A stretch of 49,072 nucleotides of DNA from Acidobacteriota bacterium (GTDB lineage: Bacteria > Acidobacteriota > Terriglobia > Bryobacterales > Bryobacteraceae), in assembly GCA_016870915.1 (NCBI GenBank), contig VFZY01000017.1, positions 1 to 49,072 of the forward strand. The letters run 5' to 3'. Position numbers and translations under genes: made by a program. Below, one piece after another: positions 26,402 to 34,232 of this stretch. Position 1 is the first letter of the stretch. Every line of letters begins with the position of its first letter. The notes beneath the pieces are model-generated. The model did not search any database, had not been told where the DNA came from, and saw nothing but the letters and a program-made list of their open reading frames with translations.

Positions 26402-27643
26402 GTGAAGACTCCGTTCGAATACCGGAACGGCGCCCTCCACTGCGAGGATGTGCCGGCCGCCGAAATCGCCGCGCAGGCCGGAACGCCCTGCTTTGTCTAC
26501 TCCGCGGGTGGAATCCTGGCCCGCTATCGCGAGTATTCCGAGGCCTTTGGAGACATTCCGCACCACGTCTGCTACGCCGTGAAAGCCAACAGCAACACCG
26601 CCGTTCTGCGCCAACTGGCCGCCGCCGGCGCGTGGTTCGATATCGTCTCCGGCGGAGAGCTCTTCCGCGTCATCCACGCGGGCGGGCAGGCGGACCGCGT
26701 CGTCTTCTCCGGCGTTGGCAAGATCGCCTCCGAAGTGGACTACGCACTCGCCAGCGGCATTCACAGCTTCAACTGCGAATCCGAAAGCGAGCTCGATCTC
26801 ATTGACGCCCGGGCCCGGCTTCACGGCACGCGGGCCCGTGTTTCGCTCCGCGTCAACCCCGACATCAACCCGGAAACGCATCCCAAGATCTCCACCGGGC
26901 TGCGGGAAAACAAGTTCGGCATCGATATCGCCGGCATTGAGCGCGTGTACGAACATGCCCATGCCCTGCCAAACCTGGAACCGGAGGGTGTAAGCTGCCA
27001 CATCGGGTCCCAGTTGATGAAACCGGACCCCGTCATGGAGTCCGCCGCACGCATGATCGATCTCGTTGGCCGCCTGCGCGCCCGCGGCCTGCCCATCCGG
27101 CATCTGGACCTGGGCGGAGGGCTGGGCGTCGCCTACTCTCCCGGCGGCTCCACGCCCTCCATCCGCGATTTTGTCGAACGTCTCAGCGGCCGCTTCGCCG
27201 GACTCGATCTCACCATCTTCGTCGAACCCGGCCGCTCCATCGTCGCCGAATCCGGCATCCTGCTCACCCAGGTCATTGTGCGTAAACGGAATCAGTTGAA
27301 AGAGTTCGTGGTGGTGGATGCGGCGATGAACGATCTCCTGCGGCCCACGCTCTATGAGGCCCATCATGAGATCCGGCCGGTCCTCCAGCGCTCCGGCCAT
27401 ACTCTCACCGCCGATATCGTGGGCCCGGTCTGCGAAACAGGTGACTATCTCGCGCTCGGCCGTCAACTGCCCGCCGTCGAGCCCGGGGACCTGCTCGCGG
27501 TCTTCACCGCGGGCGCCTACGGCTTTGTGATGTCATCCAACTACAACGCCCGTCCCCGCGCGGCTGAGGTGCTGGTGGAAGGCGGCGCCTGGAGTATTGC
27601 CCGCCGCCGCGAGACCTATGACGATCTGGTCCGGGGGGAGTAG
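26402..27643 (+). CDS. lysA: Diaminopimelate decarboxylase
   Basis: A 413-residue PLP enzyme of the alanine-racemase/ODC fold III type, making L-lysine from meso-diaminopimelate. The PLP Lys61 is in CYAVKANSN. HIGSQL, DLGGGLGV, EPGRSIV, CETGD (catalytic Cys and Asp) and GAYGFVMSSNYNARPRAAEV are all canonical. The start is GTG 26402 with GAAGAA upstream, nine bases after the phosphatase gene. It may share an operon with rpiB-deoC-phosphatase, or have its own promoter. Confidence 0.95.
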   Translation: MKTPFEYRNGALHCEDVPAAEIAAQAGTPCFVYSAGGILARYREYSEAFGDIPHHVCYAVKANSNTAVLRQLAAAGAWFDIVSGGELFRVIHAGGQADRVVFSGVGKIASEVDYALASGIHSFNCESESELDLIDARARLHGTRARVSLRVNPDINPETHPKISTGLRENKFGIDIAGIERVYEHAHALPNLEPEGVSCHIGSQLMKPDPVMESAARMIDLVGRLRARGLPIRHLDLGGGLGVAYSPGGSTPSIRDFVERLSGRFAGLDLTIFVEPGRSIVAESGILLTQVIVRKRNQLKEFVVVDAAMNDLLRPTLYEAHHEIRPVLQRSGHTLTADIVGPVCETGDYLALGRQLPAVEPGDLLAVFTAGAYGFVMSSNYNARPRAAEVLVEGGAWSIARRRETYDDLVRGE

Positions 27644-27649
27644 GCCCGG

Positions 27650-27655
27650 TATACT
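27650..27655 (+). promoter_or_regulatory. -10-like TATACT before the Dabb gene
   Basis: TATACT lies 34 nt before ATG 27690, just after the lysA stop, with AAGGAGAT (27676-27683) as ribosome site in between. The -35 region is poor. Confidence 0.4.
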
Positions 27656-27689
27656 GGCAGTAGAGTTTAACCCTCAAGGAGATCAACAA

Positions 27690-28070
27690 ATGCGCAGAAT
27701 CATCGTCCGGGCCGCTCTGGCCGCCGCTTTGACCATGGGAGCCGCCGGCACGCTGGCGGCGGTGGAAAAGCCCACCACCGTGATGCACATCATCAATGTG
27801 CGGTTCAAGCCCGACGCCAAGCCCGAGGATGTCAAGAAGGCCATTGCCGGAATCGAGACCATGGCTAACAAGTACCCCGGCATCAAGCGTGTGTGGCTGA
27901 CGCCGTTCAACGTTCAGGGCGGTGAAAGCAAGTTCACCCACGTGCTGGTGATGGAGTTCGAAAGCCGCGACTCGCTGAAGAAGTACGCCGGCTCCGAGGC
28001 TCAGAAGGAGTGGTACAAGCTCTGGCTGAACGTCCGCGATCTCTCCAACACGCACGACGTCACCAACTAG
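27690..28070 (+). CDS. Small exported Dabb-domain protein
   Basis: A 126-residue protein. The signal peptide is MRRIIVRAALAAALTMGAAG, with likely cleavage after LAA. The mature part (VMHIINVRFKPDAKPEDV...) has the pattern of a stress-responsive alpha/beta barrel (Dabb) domain. It opens with the H-x-(I/V)-x-(F/V)-(K/R)-F-K strand and later has HVLVMEFESRDSLKKYAGS. Dabb proteins are small dimeric ferredoxin-like barrels with varied or unknown roles. ATG 27690 has a strong AAGGAGAT at ideal spacing. It is a single-gene unit ending at a good intrinsic terminator. Confidence 0.85.
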   Translation: MRRIIVRAALAAALTMGAAGTLAAVEKPTTVMHIINVRFKPDAKPEDVKKAIAGIETMANKYPGIKRVWLTPFNVQGGESKFTHVLVMEFESRDSLKKYAGSEAQKEWYKLWLNVRDLSNTHDVTN

Positions 28071-28091
28071 GCCGCGCAAGGCCACGCGTTC

Positions 28092-28145
28092 AAGCAACCG
28101 CGGGGCGAGCCCATCCAGGGCCTCGCCCCGCGATTGCTGTTTTTT
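28092..28145. terminator. Intrinsic terminator
   Basis: A 17-bp stem with one mismatch (AGCAACCGCGGGGCGAG at 28092-28108 against CTCGCCCCGCGATTGCT at 28121-28137) has a 12-nt loop and is followed by a run of seven T at 28139-28145. This is the best rho-independent terminator in the window. It ends the Dabb gene and lies between convergent genes. Confidence 0.9.
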
Positions 28146-28158
28146 GGGGCCGGGGGCG

Positions 28159-29712
28159 TTAGTGGATGCGCTTTTCGTGGCCCTGCCAGAGGCGCTCGCG
28201 GAGTTCGTTCTTGCGGGTCTTGCCGGTGGCGGTCTTGGGCAGCGGCCCGAACTCGATTCGCTTGGGACACTTGAAGTGGGCGATTCGTTCGCGGCAGAAG
28301 GCGGCGAGTTCCTCGGCCGTGACGCTCATCCCCGGTTTCAGGCCCACGAACGCCGCGGGCACCTCGCCCCACTTGGCGTCCGGGGCAGCCACCACGGCGG
28401 CTTCCAGCACCGCGGGGTGATCCATGATGGCCTTCTCCACCTCAATGGAGGAGATATTCTCGCCGCCGGAGATCACGATATCCTTGGCGCGGTCGCGCAG
28501 TTCGATGTAGCCGTCCGGGTGCAGCACGGCCAGATCGCCGGAATGGAACCATCCGCCGCGGAACGCCTCCGCCGTGGCCGCCGGGTTGTTGTAGTAGCCC
28601 AGCATGACGTTGTTGCCGCGCATGCAGACTTCGCCGAGCGTCGCGCCGTCGGCTGGCACGGAGCGCATGTCCGGGTCGAAGACCGCGACATCGGTGCCGG
28701 CGATGACATACCCCACGCCCTGCCGCGCCTTCCAGACCGCCCGCTGTTCGAGCGTGCCGCTGTTCCACTCCGCGCGCCAGGCGCAGATGGTCATCGGACC
28801 GTAGGTTTCGGTAAGCCCATAGACGTGGGCGACATCGGCGCCGATTTCCGACGCCGCCCGGATGACGGCCGGCGAAGGCGGAGCGCCCGCGGTGACCATC
28901 TTGAGAAACCGCGGCAGGCTCTTGCCGCGCGTGGCGAAGTGCTGGGCGATGGTGTTGATCACCACCGGGGCTCCGCAAAGGTGCGTCACGGCCTCGCCTT
29001 CAATGAGCTCCTCGATGCGCTGGCCGTCCACCTGGCGCAACAGGACGTGTGTGCCGCCCACGGCCGTGACAGCCCAGGGAAAGCACCAGCCGTTGCAGTG
29101 GAACAGCGGCAGGGTCCAGAGGTAGATGGTTTCGTTCGTCAGGCCGTGTTCCAGACCCTCGCCAAGCGCGTTCAGGTAGGCGCCCCGGTGCGTGAACATG
29201 ACACCCTTGGGAAAGCCGGTGGTGCCGCTGGTGTAGTTGATGGTGAACAGGTCGTCTTCGTTGGGCTGGTGCGGGTCCGGCAGCGGAGCGGAGCCGGTCT
29301 CAAGGAACGCCTCGTGATCGCTGATGATGTGCTCCACCAGCGGCATGTCGCCGCGCACCTCCTCCATCATGTCGCGATACTGGGGGTCGGCCAGGAGGAC
29401 CTTCGCGCCGCAGTGGTTCACGATCCATGCCAGTTCGGGGGCTTGCAGCCGGTAATTGAGCATCACCAACACCCCGCCCATCAGAGGCACGCCCCAATGC
29501 ACTTCGAGAGCCATCGGTGTGTTGGGTGCAAGCACGGCAATGCGATCGCCGGCGGTGGCTCCCAGGGCGCGGAGGGCAGAGGCCAGGCGATGGCATCGCG
29601 CCTCCATCTCCGCGTAGGTGAAGCGGCGGCCGCCATCAACGACGGCCACGCGATCCCGGTAGACCTGGGCGCTGCGGGCGAGGAAAGTGAGCGGCGTGAG
29701 CGTGGAGTTCAT
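28159..29712 (-). CDS. AMP-forming acyl-CoA ligase
   Basis: A 517-residue adenylating ligase (ANL superfamily) that activates a carboxylic acid to acyl-AMP and then acyl-CoA. The P-loop YTSGTTGFPKG is at 160-170. Further on are YGLTETYGP, the hinge region RAKDIVISGGENISS and the catalytic Lys in LPKTATGKTRKNEL. The order suggests a medium- or branched-chain fatty acid ligase of the AcsA/FadK-like broad group, but chain length cannot be read from sequence. The start ATG 29712 overlaps the amidase stop (ATGA) and has no ribosome site of its own, so it depends on translation of the amidase. Confidence 0.9.
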   Translation of the reverse strand: MNSTLTPLTFLARSAQVYRDRVAVVDGGRRFTYAEMEARCHRLASALRALGATAGDRIAVLAPNTPMALEVHWGVPLMGGVLVMLNYRLQAPELAWIVNHCGAKVLLADPQYRDMMEEVRGDMPLVEHIISDHEAFLETGSAPLPDPHQPNEDDLFTINYTSGTTGFPKGVMFTHRGAYLNALGEGLEHGLTNETIYLWTLPLFHCNGWCFPWAVTAVGGTHVLLRQVDGQRIEELIEGEAVTHLCGAPVVINTIAQHFATRGKSLPRFLKMVTAGAPPSPAVIRAASEIGADVAHVYGLTETYGPMTICAWRAEWNSGTLEQRAVWKARQGVGYVIAGTDVAVFDPDMRSVPADGATLGEVCMRGNNVMLGYYNNPAATAEAFRGGWFHSGDLAVLHPDGYIELRDRAKDIVISGGENISSIEVEKAIMDHPAVLEAAVVAAPDAKWGEVPAAFVGLKPGMSVTAEELAAFCRERIAHFKCPKRIEFGPLPKTATGKTRKNELRERLWQGHEKRIH

Positions 29713-31913
29713 GGCTTGGCGGAAGGAACAAATCTTAACACGTCACCCTGGGGATTTCGGAACGGGGTGGTGTAGCTCTCGGCTGCGTAATAACGGGTCC
29801 ACTGATCGCGAAAGTGGCGGGAGAGAGGCTGGCCGCTTTGGCCCAGCGTGAGGTTGAGCAGCGAGTGGTCCCAGTTCGCCAGGTCGGCCACGAAACGCAT
29901 CGATGGGCCCAGCGCCGGGGTGGTCTGCTTCACCGTGGTGGAGGAGCCGCTCATGCGTTCGGGCCCAATGCGGAACCAGTTGGCTACCCAGGGGGCCTCG
30001 CCCAGAACGGGGTGAGAGAGCAGAAGGCGGTTGTAGGCGCCGTAGGCCCACAGCCGGGCTTCGGCGCCCTGCAGCTTGCTGGCCTCTTCGACGGCGTCGG
30101 CGAACGCCTTGAGGATCACCTGATCGTAGTCCTTGAACCAGCCGGCGGGACGCTCCCGAAGAAGGCGCTCGATGGCGGCCGGGGCCATCTGATGTTCGTA
30201 CAGGGCTCCGCGGCCGGGCGCGGCTGCGTCCCCGGCGGCTTTGCGGAGCTGCTGATACGTCAGGGTGGCGATCAGGGGCGCCGCCTGGTCCTTATCCATC
30301 TGGCCGTTCCATTCCTTGAGAAGCTGGATGGGTTCGGCGAGTTTGGGGTTGGTTACTTTGCGGCGGGTATGGGCAGCGGCGATCTCGCGGGCCAGGAAGT
30401 GCGTGAAGGCCGAATAGACGTCCTTCTGAATCGCCAGCATGTCCTGGGGAGTGAGGCCGTTGCGTTCACCAAGCAGCGCCCGGATCTGCGCGGAGCGGTA
30501 GTGCGGTGCGAACGATCCGGCAACAGGATGCTTGTAGTTCGCCGGGAACGGATTCTGGTTGGCCGTAACGATCATGCCGTTGGGCGGGTTGAACGCCGTG
30601 GGCAGATCTTCAAACGGAATGAAGCCGCCCCATTCGAACTGCCCGCCCGCGCCGGGCACGGGCGTGGAACCGTCAAAGTGGCGCAGGGGCAGCAGCCCGG
30701 TGGCCTGATAGCCGATGTTGCCGTCGGTATCGGCGTAGACGAAGTTCTGGCCGGGGCCGGGGAAGCGGCTCAGGGCCTTGCGGAACTGCTGCCAGTTCCG
30801 GGCCTGGTTGAGTTCCAGGAACGGGTATTGGTAACCCTCGTAAGCGGTCCAGCGGAGGGCGGCCAGCCGCGCGCCCACGGGCACCACGGGGCCGTGACGC
30901 GTGACCCACACACGCATCTCCTGGTTCGGGGCGCCTTTCACCGCGATGACTTCGCGTTCCAGCCGGGCCTGTTCGATCGAGTTCCGGAACTGGTATCGGC
31001 CCGTGTTTGGGTCGAAGTTTTCGAGATACAGATCCTGAACATCGAAATGGAGGTTGGTGACGCCCCACGCGATACGATCATTGTGGCCAATGATGACGCC
31101 GGGAAGGCCGGGCAGGGCAACACCGGCGGCGTCAAGACCGGGTGCGGTCAGGTGAACCGCGTACCACGTGGAGGGCCAGCCAAACTGAAGATGCGGATCG
31201 TTGGCGAGAATGGGCTTGCCGGTGGCGGTGCGCTGGCCCGCAACCACCCAGGCGTTCGAACCCGGTTGCGTTTCGCCGCCCGAACGCGGGGGAAACAGAA
31301 AATTGACCTTGGCCGGGTCCGGCACGCCCTGGAGCATGGTCGCCTTGAGGATGTCATCGTCATGGGTGGTGGTGAGCGACCGGTACATTTCCAGGCCGCA
31401 CAGCATGGAGTCGGCGATGGTCCAGGGGCGGGGGTCATAACCGAGAATTCTGAACTCCACCGGGGGGGCGTCGCGGTGTGTTTCGATGAAATGATTGACG
31501 CCGCGCGCGAAGGCGGCCAGGGCAGCCCGGTCCGCCGGCGGGAGTTTGCCGGATTGCTCCTCGGCGGAGCGGCGAAGGCGCAGGGCGCGGGTTTTCTGGT
31601 CAGCGCCCAGAGCGCGTGGCCCCGCGAATTCAGCGAGTTCGCCGGCGGCCTTGCGGCGGAGCGCATCCATCTGCCACAGACGGTCCTGCGCGGTGACGTA
31701 GCCTTGAAGGAAGAGAACGTCGTCCAATGTGGCGGCCCGGATATGGGGAACACCAAGAGAATCGCGAGTGACTGTGGCGGCCGCGGCGACCGGCGCGTCC
31801 ACGGATCCGGTGGTTTGGGGCAGTGCCCGGTAGAGGAACCAGTAGGCGAGGGCCGCGGTGATAGACATCAGCGCGAGAAAGGCCACGTTAATATATCTGA
31901 AAATGCGGTTCAC
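29709..31913 (-). CDS. Penicillin-acylase-family Ntn hydrolase (amidase)
   Basis: About 734 residues. A membrane anchor or signal at ~8-30 (VAFLALMSITAALAYWFLY) is followed by the alpha chain (DSLGVPHIRAATLDDVLFLQGYVTAQDRLWQM). The autocatalytic cleavage site is at GSNAWVVAG, with Ser219 as nucleophile, then the beta chain including LANDPHLQFGWPSTWY. The family hydrolyses amides such as penicillins, N-acyl-homoserine lactones or N-acyl amino acids. The substrate is unknown here. The start is uncertain. GTG 31913 gives a normal anchor, but the frame stays open through the upstream repeat array, where ATG codons would add 5- or 10-residue repeats. The following acyl-CoA ligase gene is translationally coupled. 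Confidence 0.87.
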   Translation of the reverse strand: MNRIFRYINVAFLALMSITAALAYWFLYRALPQTTGSVDAPVAAAATVTRDSLGVPHIRAATLDDVLFLQGYVTAQDRLWQMDALRRKAAGELAEFAGPRALGADQKTRALRLRRSAEEQSGKLPPADRAALAAFARGVNHFIETHRDAPPVEFRILGYDPRPWTIADSMLCGLEMYRSLTTTHDDDILKATMLQGVPDPAKVNFLFPPRSGGETQPGSNAWVVAGQRTATGKPILANDPHLQFGWPSTWYAVHLTAPGLDAAGVALPGLPGVIIGHNDRIAWGVTNLHFDVQDLYLENFDPNTGRYQFRNSIEQARLEREVIAVKGAPNQEMRVWVTRHGPVVPVGARLAALRWTAYEGYQYPFLELNQARNWQQFRKALSRFPGPGQNFVYADTDGNIGYQATGLLPLRHFDGSTPVPGAGGQFEWGGFIPFEDLPTAFNPPNGMIVTANQNPFPANYKHPVAGSFAPHYRSAQIRALLGERNGLTPQDMLAIQKDVYSAFTHFLAREIAAAHTRRKVTNPKLAEPIQLLKEWNGQMDKDQAAPLIATLTYQQLRKAAGDAAAPGRGALYEHQMAPAAIERLLRERPAGWFKDYDQVILKAFADAVEEASKLQGAEARLWAYGAYNRLLLSHPVLGEAPWVANWFRIGPERMSGSSTTVKQTTPALGPSMRFVADLANWDHSLLNLTLGQSGQPLSRHFRDQWTRYYAAESYTTPFRNPQGDVLRFVPSAKP

Positions 31914-31917
31914 GGTG

Positions 31918-32038
31918 AGGCTTTGATCCAACAGGCTTTGATTTGCCAGGTCTTTGATTCGCCAGGTCTTGAATGGCGAAGCCATGCTTCGCCAAATCTC
32001 GAATGGCGAAGCCATGCTTCGCCAAGGCTTGATCCAAT
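31918..32038. repeat. Array of 15/30-bp units with perfect palindromes
   Basis: Successive units start at 31918, 31933, 31948, 31964, 31994 and 32024 (15, 15, 16, 30, 30 and 15 bp) and share an AGG(C/T)(T)TTGAT-like head. The two 30-bp units each contain a perfect palindrome with arms TGGCGAAG and CTTCGCCA around CCATG (31974-31994 and 32004-32024). The array lies between the divergent amidase and CorC-type genes, where promoters would be expected. Confidence 0.85.
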
Positions 32039-32095
32039 TGTATCGAGACCGCGGCTCGGCCCGGCCGCTCGGCCCGCGGGCCCGGGGGTGCGATT

Positions 32096-33424
32096 GTGAC
32101 CTATAGCTACCGCGCGTTCCTGCTGGTGGTGTTCGTGCTGCCGGCGGTGAATGCGCTGTTCGTGGCGGCGGAAGTGGCACTCATCTCGGTGCGCCGCAGC
32201 CGGCTTCGCGCCTTGGCGGCGGATGGGAACCTGGGAGCTCAAGCGGCGCTTTCGCTGCTGGCGAATCCGGGGCGCCTGCTGAGCGTGGTCCAGATTGGGG
32301 TCACCGCCACCACCCTGGCCATGGGCCAGACCGGCGAGAAGATGCTCTCTTCCATGCTGCTGGGGTTGGCGCGGCCCTTCCTGCCCGAACAGGCTCTGGT
32401 GTGGGCTGAGTGGACCTCGGCCGCAGTGGCCACATTGTTGCTGACCCTGGTGCTGCTGGTGGTGGGTGAACTGGTTCCCAAGAGCCTGGGGTTGGAACGG
32501 GCGGAGCGCGTGAGCGTGGTGCTGGCTCCGGTGATGCTGGTGGCGGCCCGCGTGTTCGCGCCGCTCATCTTTGTGGTGGAACGCGGCGCGGCCATGGTGA
32601 ATCGCACACTTGGGCTGCGGGGCGAAGGCGTGGAGGGCGTGCATTCGGCCGAAGAGCTGAAGCACATCGTGGAGGCCAGCCGGAACGCGGGGCAAATCGG
32701 CCCCCTGGAAGCCCGCGCGCTGGAGCACGTTCTGGAGTTGGATGAAGTGCAGGCGCGGCAGATCATGGTGCCGCGCCACGCCATGGTGTCCGTGGCGGTG
32801 GACGCCCGGCTGGATGAGGTGCTGCGGCTGTTCGCCGAACAGAAGCATTCCAGAATTCCCGTGTATCGCGGGTCGCCCGAAAGGATCGTGGGGATTCTTC
32901 ACTACCGCGAAGTTCTGGAGTACTGGCATGAACACCGGGAAGCCATGGAGAGCCGCCGGCTGCCGCGGCCGTTCCGGCTGGACCTGCTGGCCCGGAAGCC
33001 ATTGGTGGTGCCGGAGACCAAGCCGGTAACCGATTTGATTGAGCAGTTCCGGACCAGCCACACCCACATGGCTCTGGTGGTGGACGAGTTCGGGTCCATT
33101 TCGGGTCTTGTGACGCTGGAGGATGCCCTGGAGCAGGTATTCGGCGAGATTGAAGACGAACATGACCCCGTCCGGACAGAGCCGGTACTGGGCGCGGGCA
33201 CGCTGGACCTGGACGGCGCCACGCCGATTCGGGATCTGGACACTCGGTACGGAATCGAGTTGCCGGGCGGGGCGGGATTTGAAACGCTGGCCGGATTCGT
33301 GCTCTTCCAGGTGGGCACGATTCCACGCGAGGGCGATTCGTTCGACTACGAGGGCAGAAGGTTCACCGTGGCGCGGCGCGAACGGAACCGGGTGGCCTTG
33401 GTGCGCATCGAACGGTTGGAGTAG
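32096..33424 (+). CDS. CNNM/CorC-HlyC-type membrane protein
   Basis: A 442-residue inner-membrane protein. A DUF21/CNNM domain with about four transmembrane helices occupies ~1-175 and contains FVAAEVALISVRRSRLRAL and VVGELVPKSLGLE. A pair of CBS domains (~205-330), with QIMVPRHAMVSVAVDA and MALVVDEFGSISGLVTLED, follows. A C-terminal CorC/HlyC domain (~350-440) ends the protein. Members transport Mg2+/Co2+ or regulate such transport, with nucleotide or Mg-ATP sensed by the CBS pair. The old name hemolysin is misleading. The start is GTG 32096 with GGGGGTG upstream. The desaturase-family gene begins 10 bp after its stop. Confidence 0.9.
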   Translation: MTYSYRAFLLVVFVLPAVNALFVAAEVALISVRRSRLRALAADGNLGAQAALSLLANPGRLLSVVQIGVTATTLAMGQTGEKMLSSMLLGLARPFLPEQALVWAEWTSAAVATLLLTLVLLVVGELVPKSLGLERAERVSVVLAPVMLVAARVFAPLIFVVERGAAMVNRTLGLRGEGVEGVHSAEELKHIVEASRNAGQIGPLEARALEHVLELDEVQARQIMVPRHAMVSVAVDARLDEVLRLFAEQKHSRIPVYRGSPERIVGILHYREVLEYWHEHREAMESRRLPRPFRLDLLARKPLVVPETKPVTDLIEQFRTSHTHMALVVDEFGSISGLVTLEDALEQVFGEIEDEHDPVRTEPVLGAGTLDLDGATPIRDLDTRYGIELPGGAGFETLAGFVLFQVGTIPREGDSFDYEGRRFTVARRERNRVALVRIERLE

Positions 33425-33434
33425 GCTGGGACCA

Positions 33435-34190
33435 GTGATTCCTTGGCTTGTCGGATTGTCGGTTCTGTTCACGGCGGCGGAGCGTGTCTGGCCCTTTAAG
33501 GGGCGGCGGTTCCTGCGCAGCGGGTGGGCGCAGGATCTCTTCTATCTGGTGTTCAACAGCCAGTTCCTGGGTGTGTTTGTCGGGTGGTCGCTTTCGCACC
33601 TCACCCGTCACCTGGATCCTGTGTTCGCGCGGGGCTGGGCCGGCGGCCTGCCGCTAGCGTGGCAGATTCCGCTGCTCATCGTGACCTGGGATTTCCTGCA
33701 ATGGCTGATTCACAATCTGCTGCACCGGGTTCCCTGGTTGTGGGAGTTCCACAAGGTGCACCATAGCATCACGGAACTGGACTGGATCGGCAATTGGCGG
33801 TATCACGCCATGGAGGTTCTGGTTTACACGGGGCTGCTCTACGTGCCCTCGGCGCTGATGGGGTTTAGCGGCACCGCCTTTTTGGTGCAGGGCGTCGTGA
33901 GTGTGGCGGCCGGCCATTTCGCCCATTCGAATACGCGGATCCGCATGGGGGCGTTCAACTTCGTGCTGAACACCCCGGAGATGCACCGCTGGCACCATAC
34001 GCACCCCGATGCCGGCCCCGAAAACAAGAACTTCGGCATCGCCCTGAGTGTGTGGGACTGGCTGTTCGGAACGGCCTACAACCCGCCGGGCAAGGCGCCC
34101 GCGCGCCTGGGGTTTACCGGCATTGAACGCTATCCGATGGGTATTTTGGGGAGCTTCGTCGAGCCTTTTAGGCGAGCGTCAGGCAAATGA
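33435..34190 (+). CDS. Sterol desaturase / fatty acid hydroxylase superfamily protein
   Basis: A 251-residue membrane di-iron enzyme. The eight-His signature is complete: HNLLH (93-97), HKVHH (106-110), HFAH (161-164) and HRWHH (184-188), set among several hydrophobic helices. Members hydroxylate or desaturate lipids such as sterols, fatty acids, carotenoids or hopanoid-type compounds. The substrate is not given by sequence. The frame is open far upstream, but GTG 33435 begins the first membrane helix and has CTGGGA upstream. Its last ten codons run into a repeat array that also covers the end of the convergent aminotransferase gene. Confidence 0.88.
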   Translation: MIPWLVGLSVLFTAAERVWPFKGRRFLRSGWAQDLFYLVFNSQFLGVFVGWSLSHLTRHLDPVFARGWAGGLPLAWQIPLLIVTWDFLQWLIHNLLHRVPWLWEFHKVHHSITELDWIGNWRYHAMEVLVYTGLLYVPSALMGFSGTAFLVQGVVSVAAGHFAHSNTRIRMGAFNFVLNTPEMHRWHHTHPDAGPENKNFGIALSVWDWLFGTAYNPPGKAPARLGFTGIERYPMGILGSFVEPFRRASGK

Positions 34191-34232
34191 GCCTGTCAGG
34201 CGAAGTTCTGCCAAAACGAGCCGGTCAGGCGA
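34161..34232. repeat. Three palindromic 15-bp repeats, 28-29 bp period
   Basis: Consensus GAGCCKGTCAGGCGA occurs at 34161-34175 (GAGCCTTTTAGGCGA), 34189-34203 (GAGCCTGTCAGGCGA) and 34218-34232 (GAGCCGGTCAGGCGA). The middle copy is a perfect palindrome GCCTG-T-CAGGC. The array spans both stop codons of convergent genes, forming the end of each. Confidence 0.8.

Noticed and set aside
25118-27466. 782-codon open frame antisense to the PP2C phosphatase and lysA
   Set aside because: Runs opposite two genes with complete domain motifs. It has no recognisable domains and reflects the strong GC bias at third codon positions.
23102-27643. Bacterial microcompartment shell gene near rpiB-deoC
   Set aside because: No ~90-residue BMC-domain or pentameric shell reading frame was found on either strand around the pair.
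31918-32038. CRISPR array
   Set aside because: Units are tandem without unique spacers, only two are full 30-bp copies, and no cas genes are present.
29814-32099. 761-codon open frame antisense to the amidase
   Set aside because: Shadow of the Ntn hydrolase gene, whose Ser nucleophile motif and chain order are clear. The antisense product is low-complexity Gly/Arg/Val-rich sequence.
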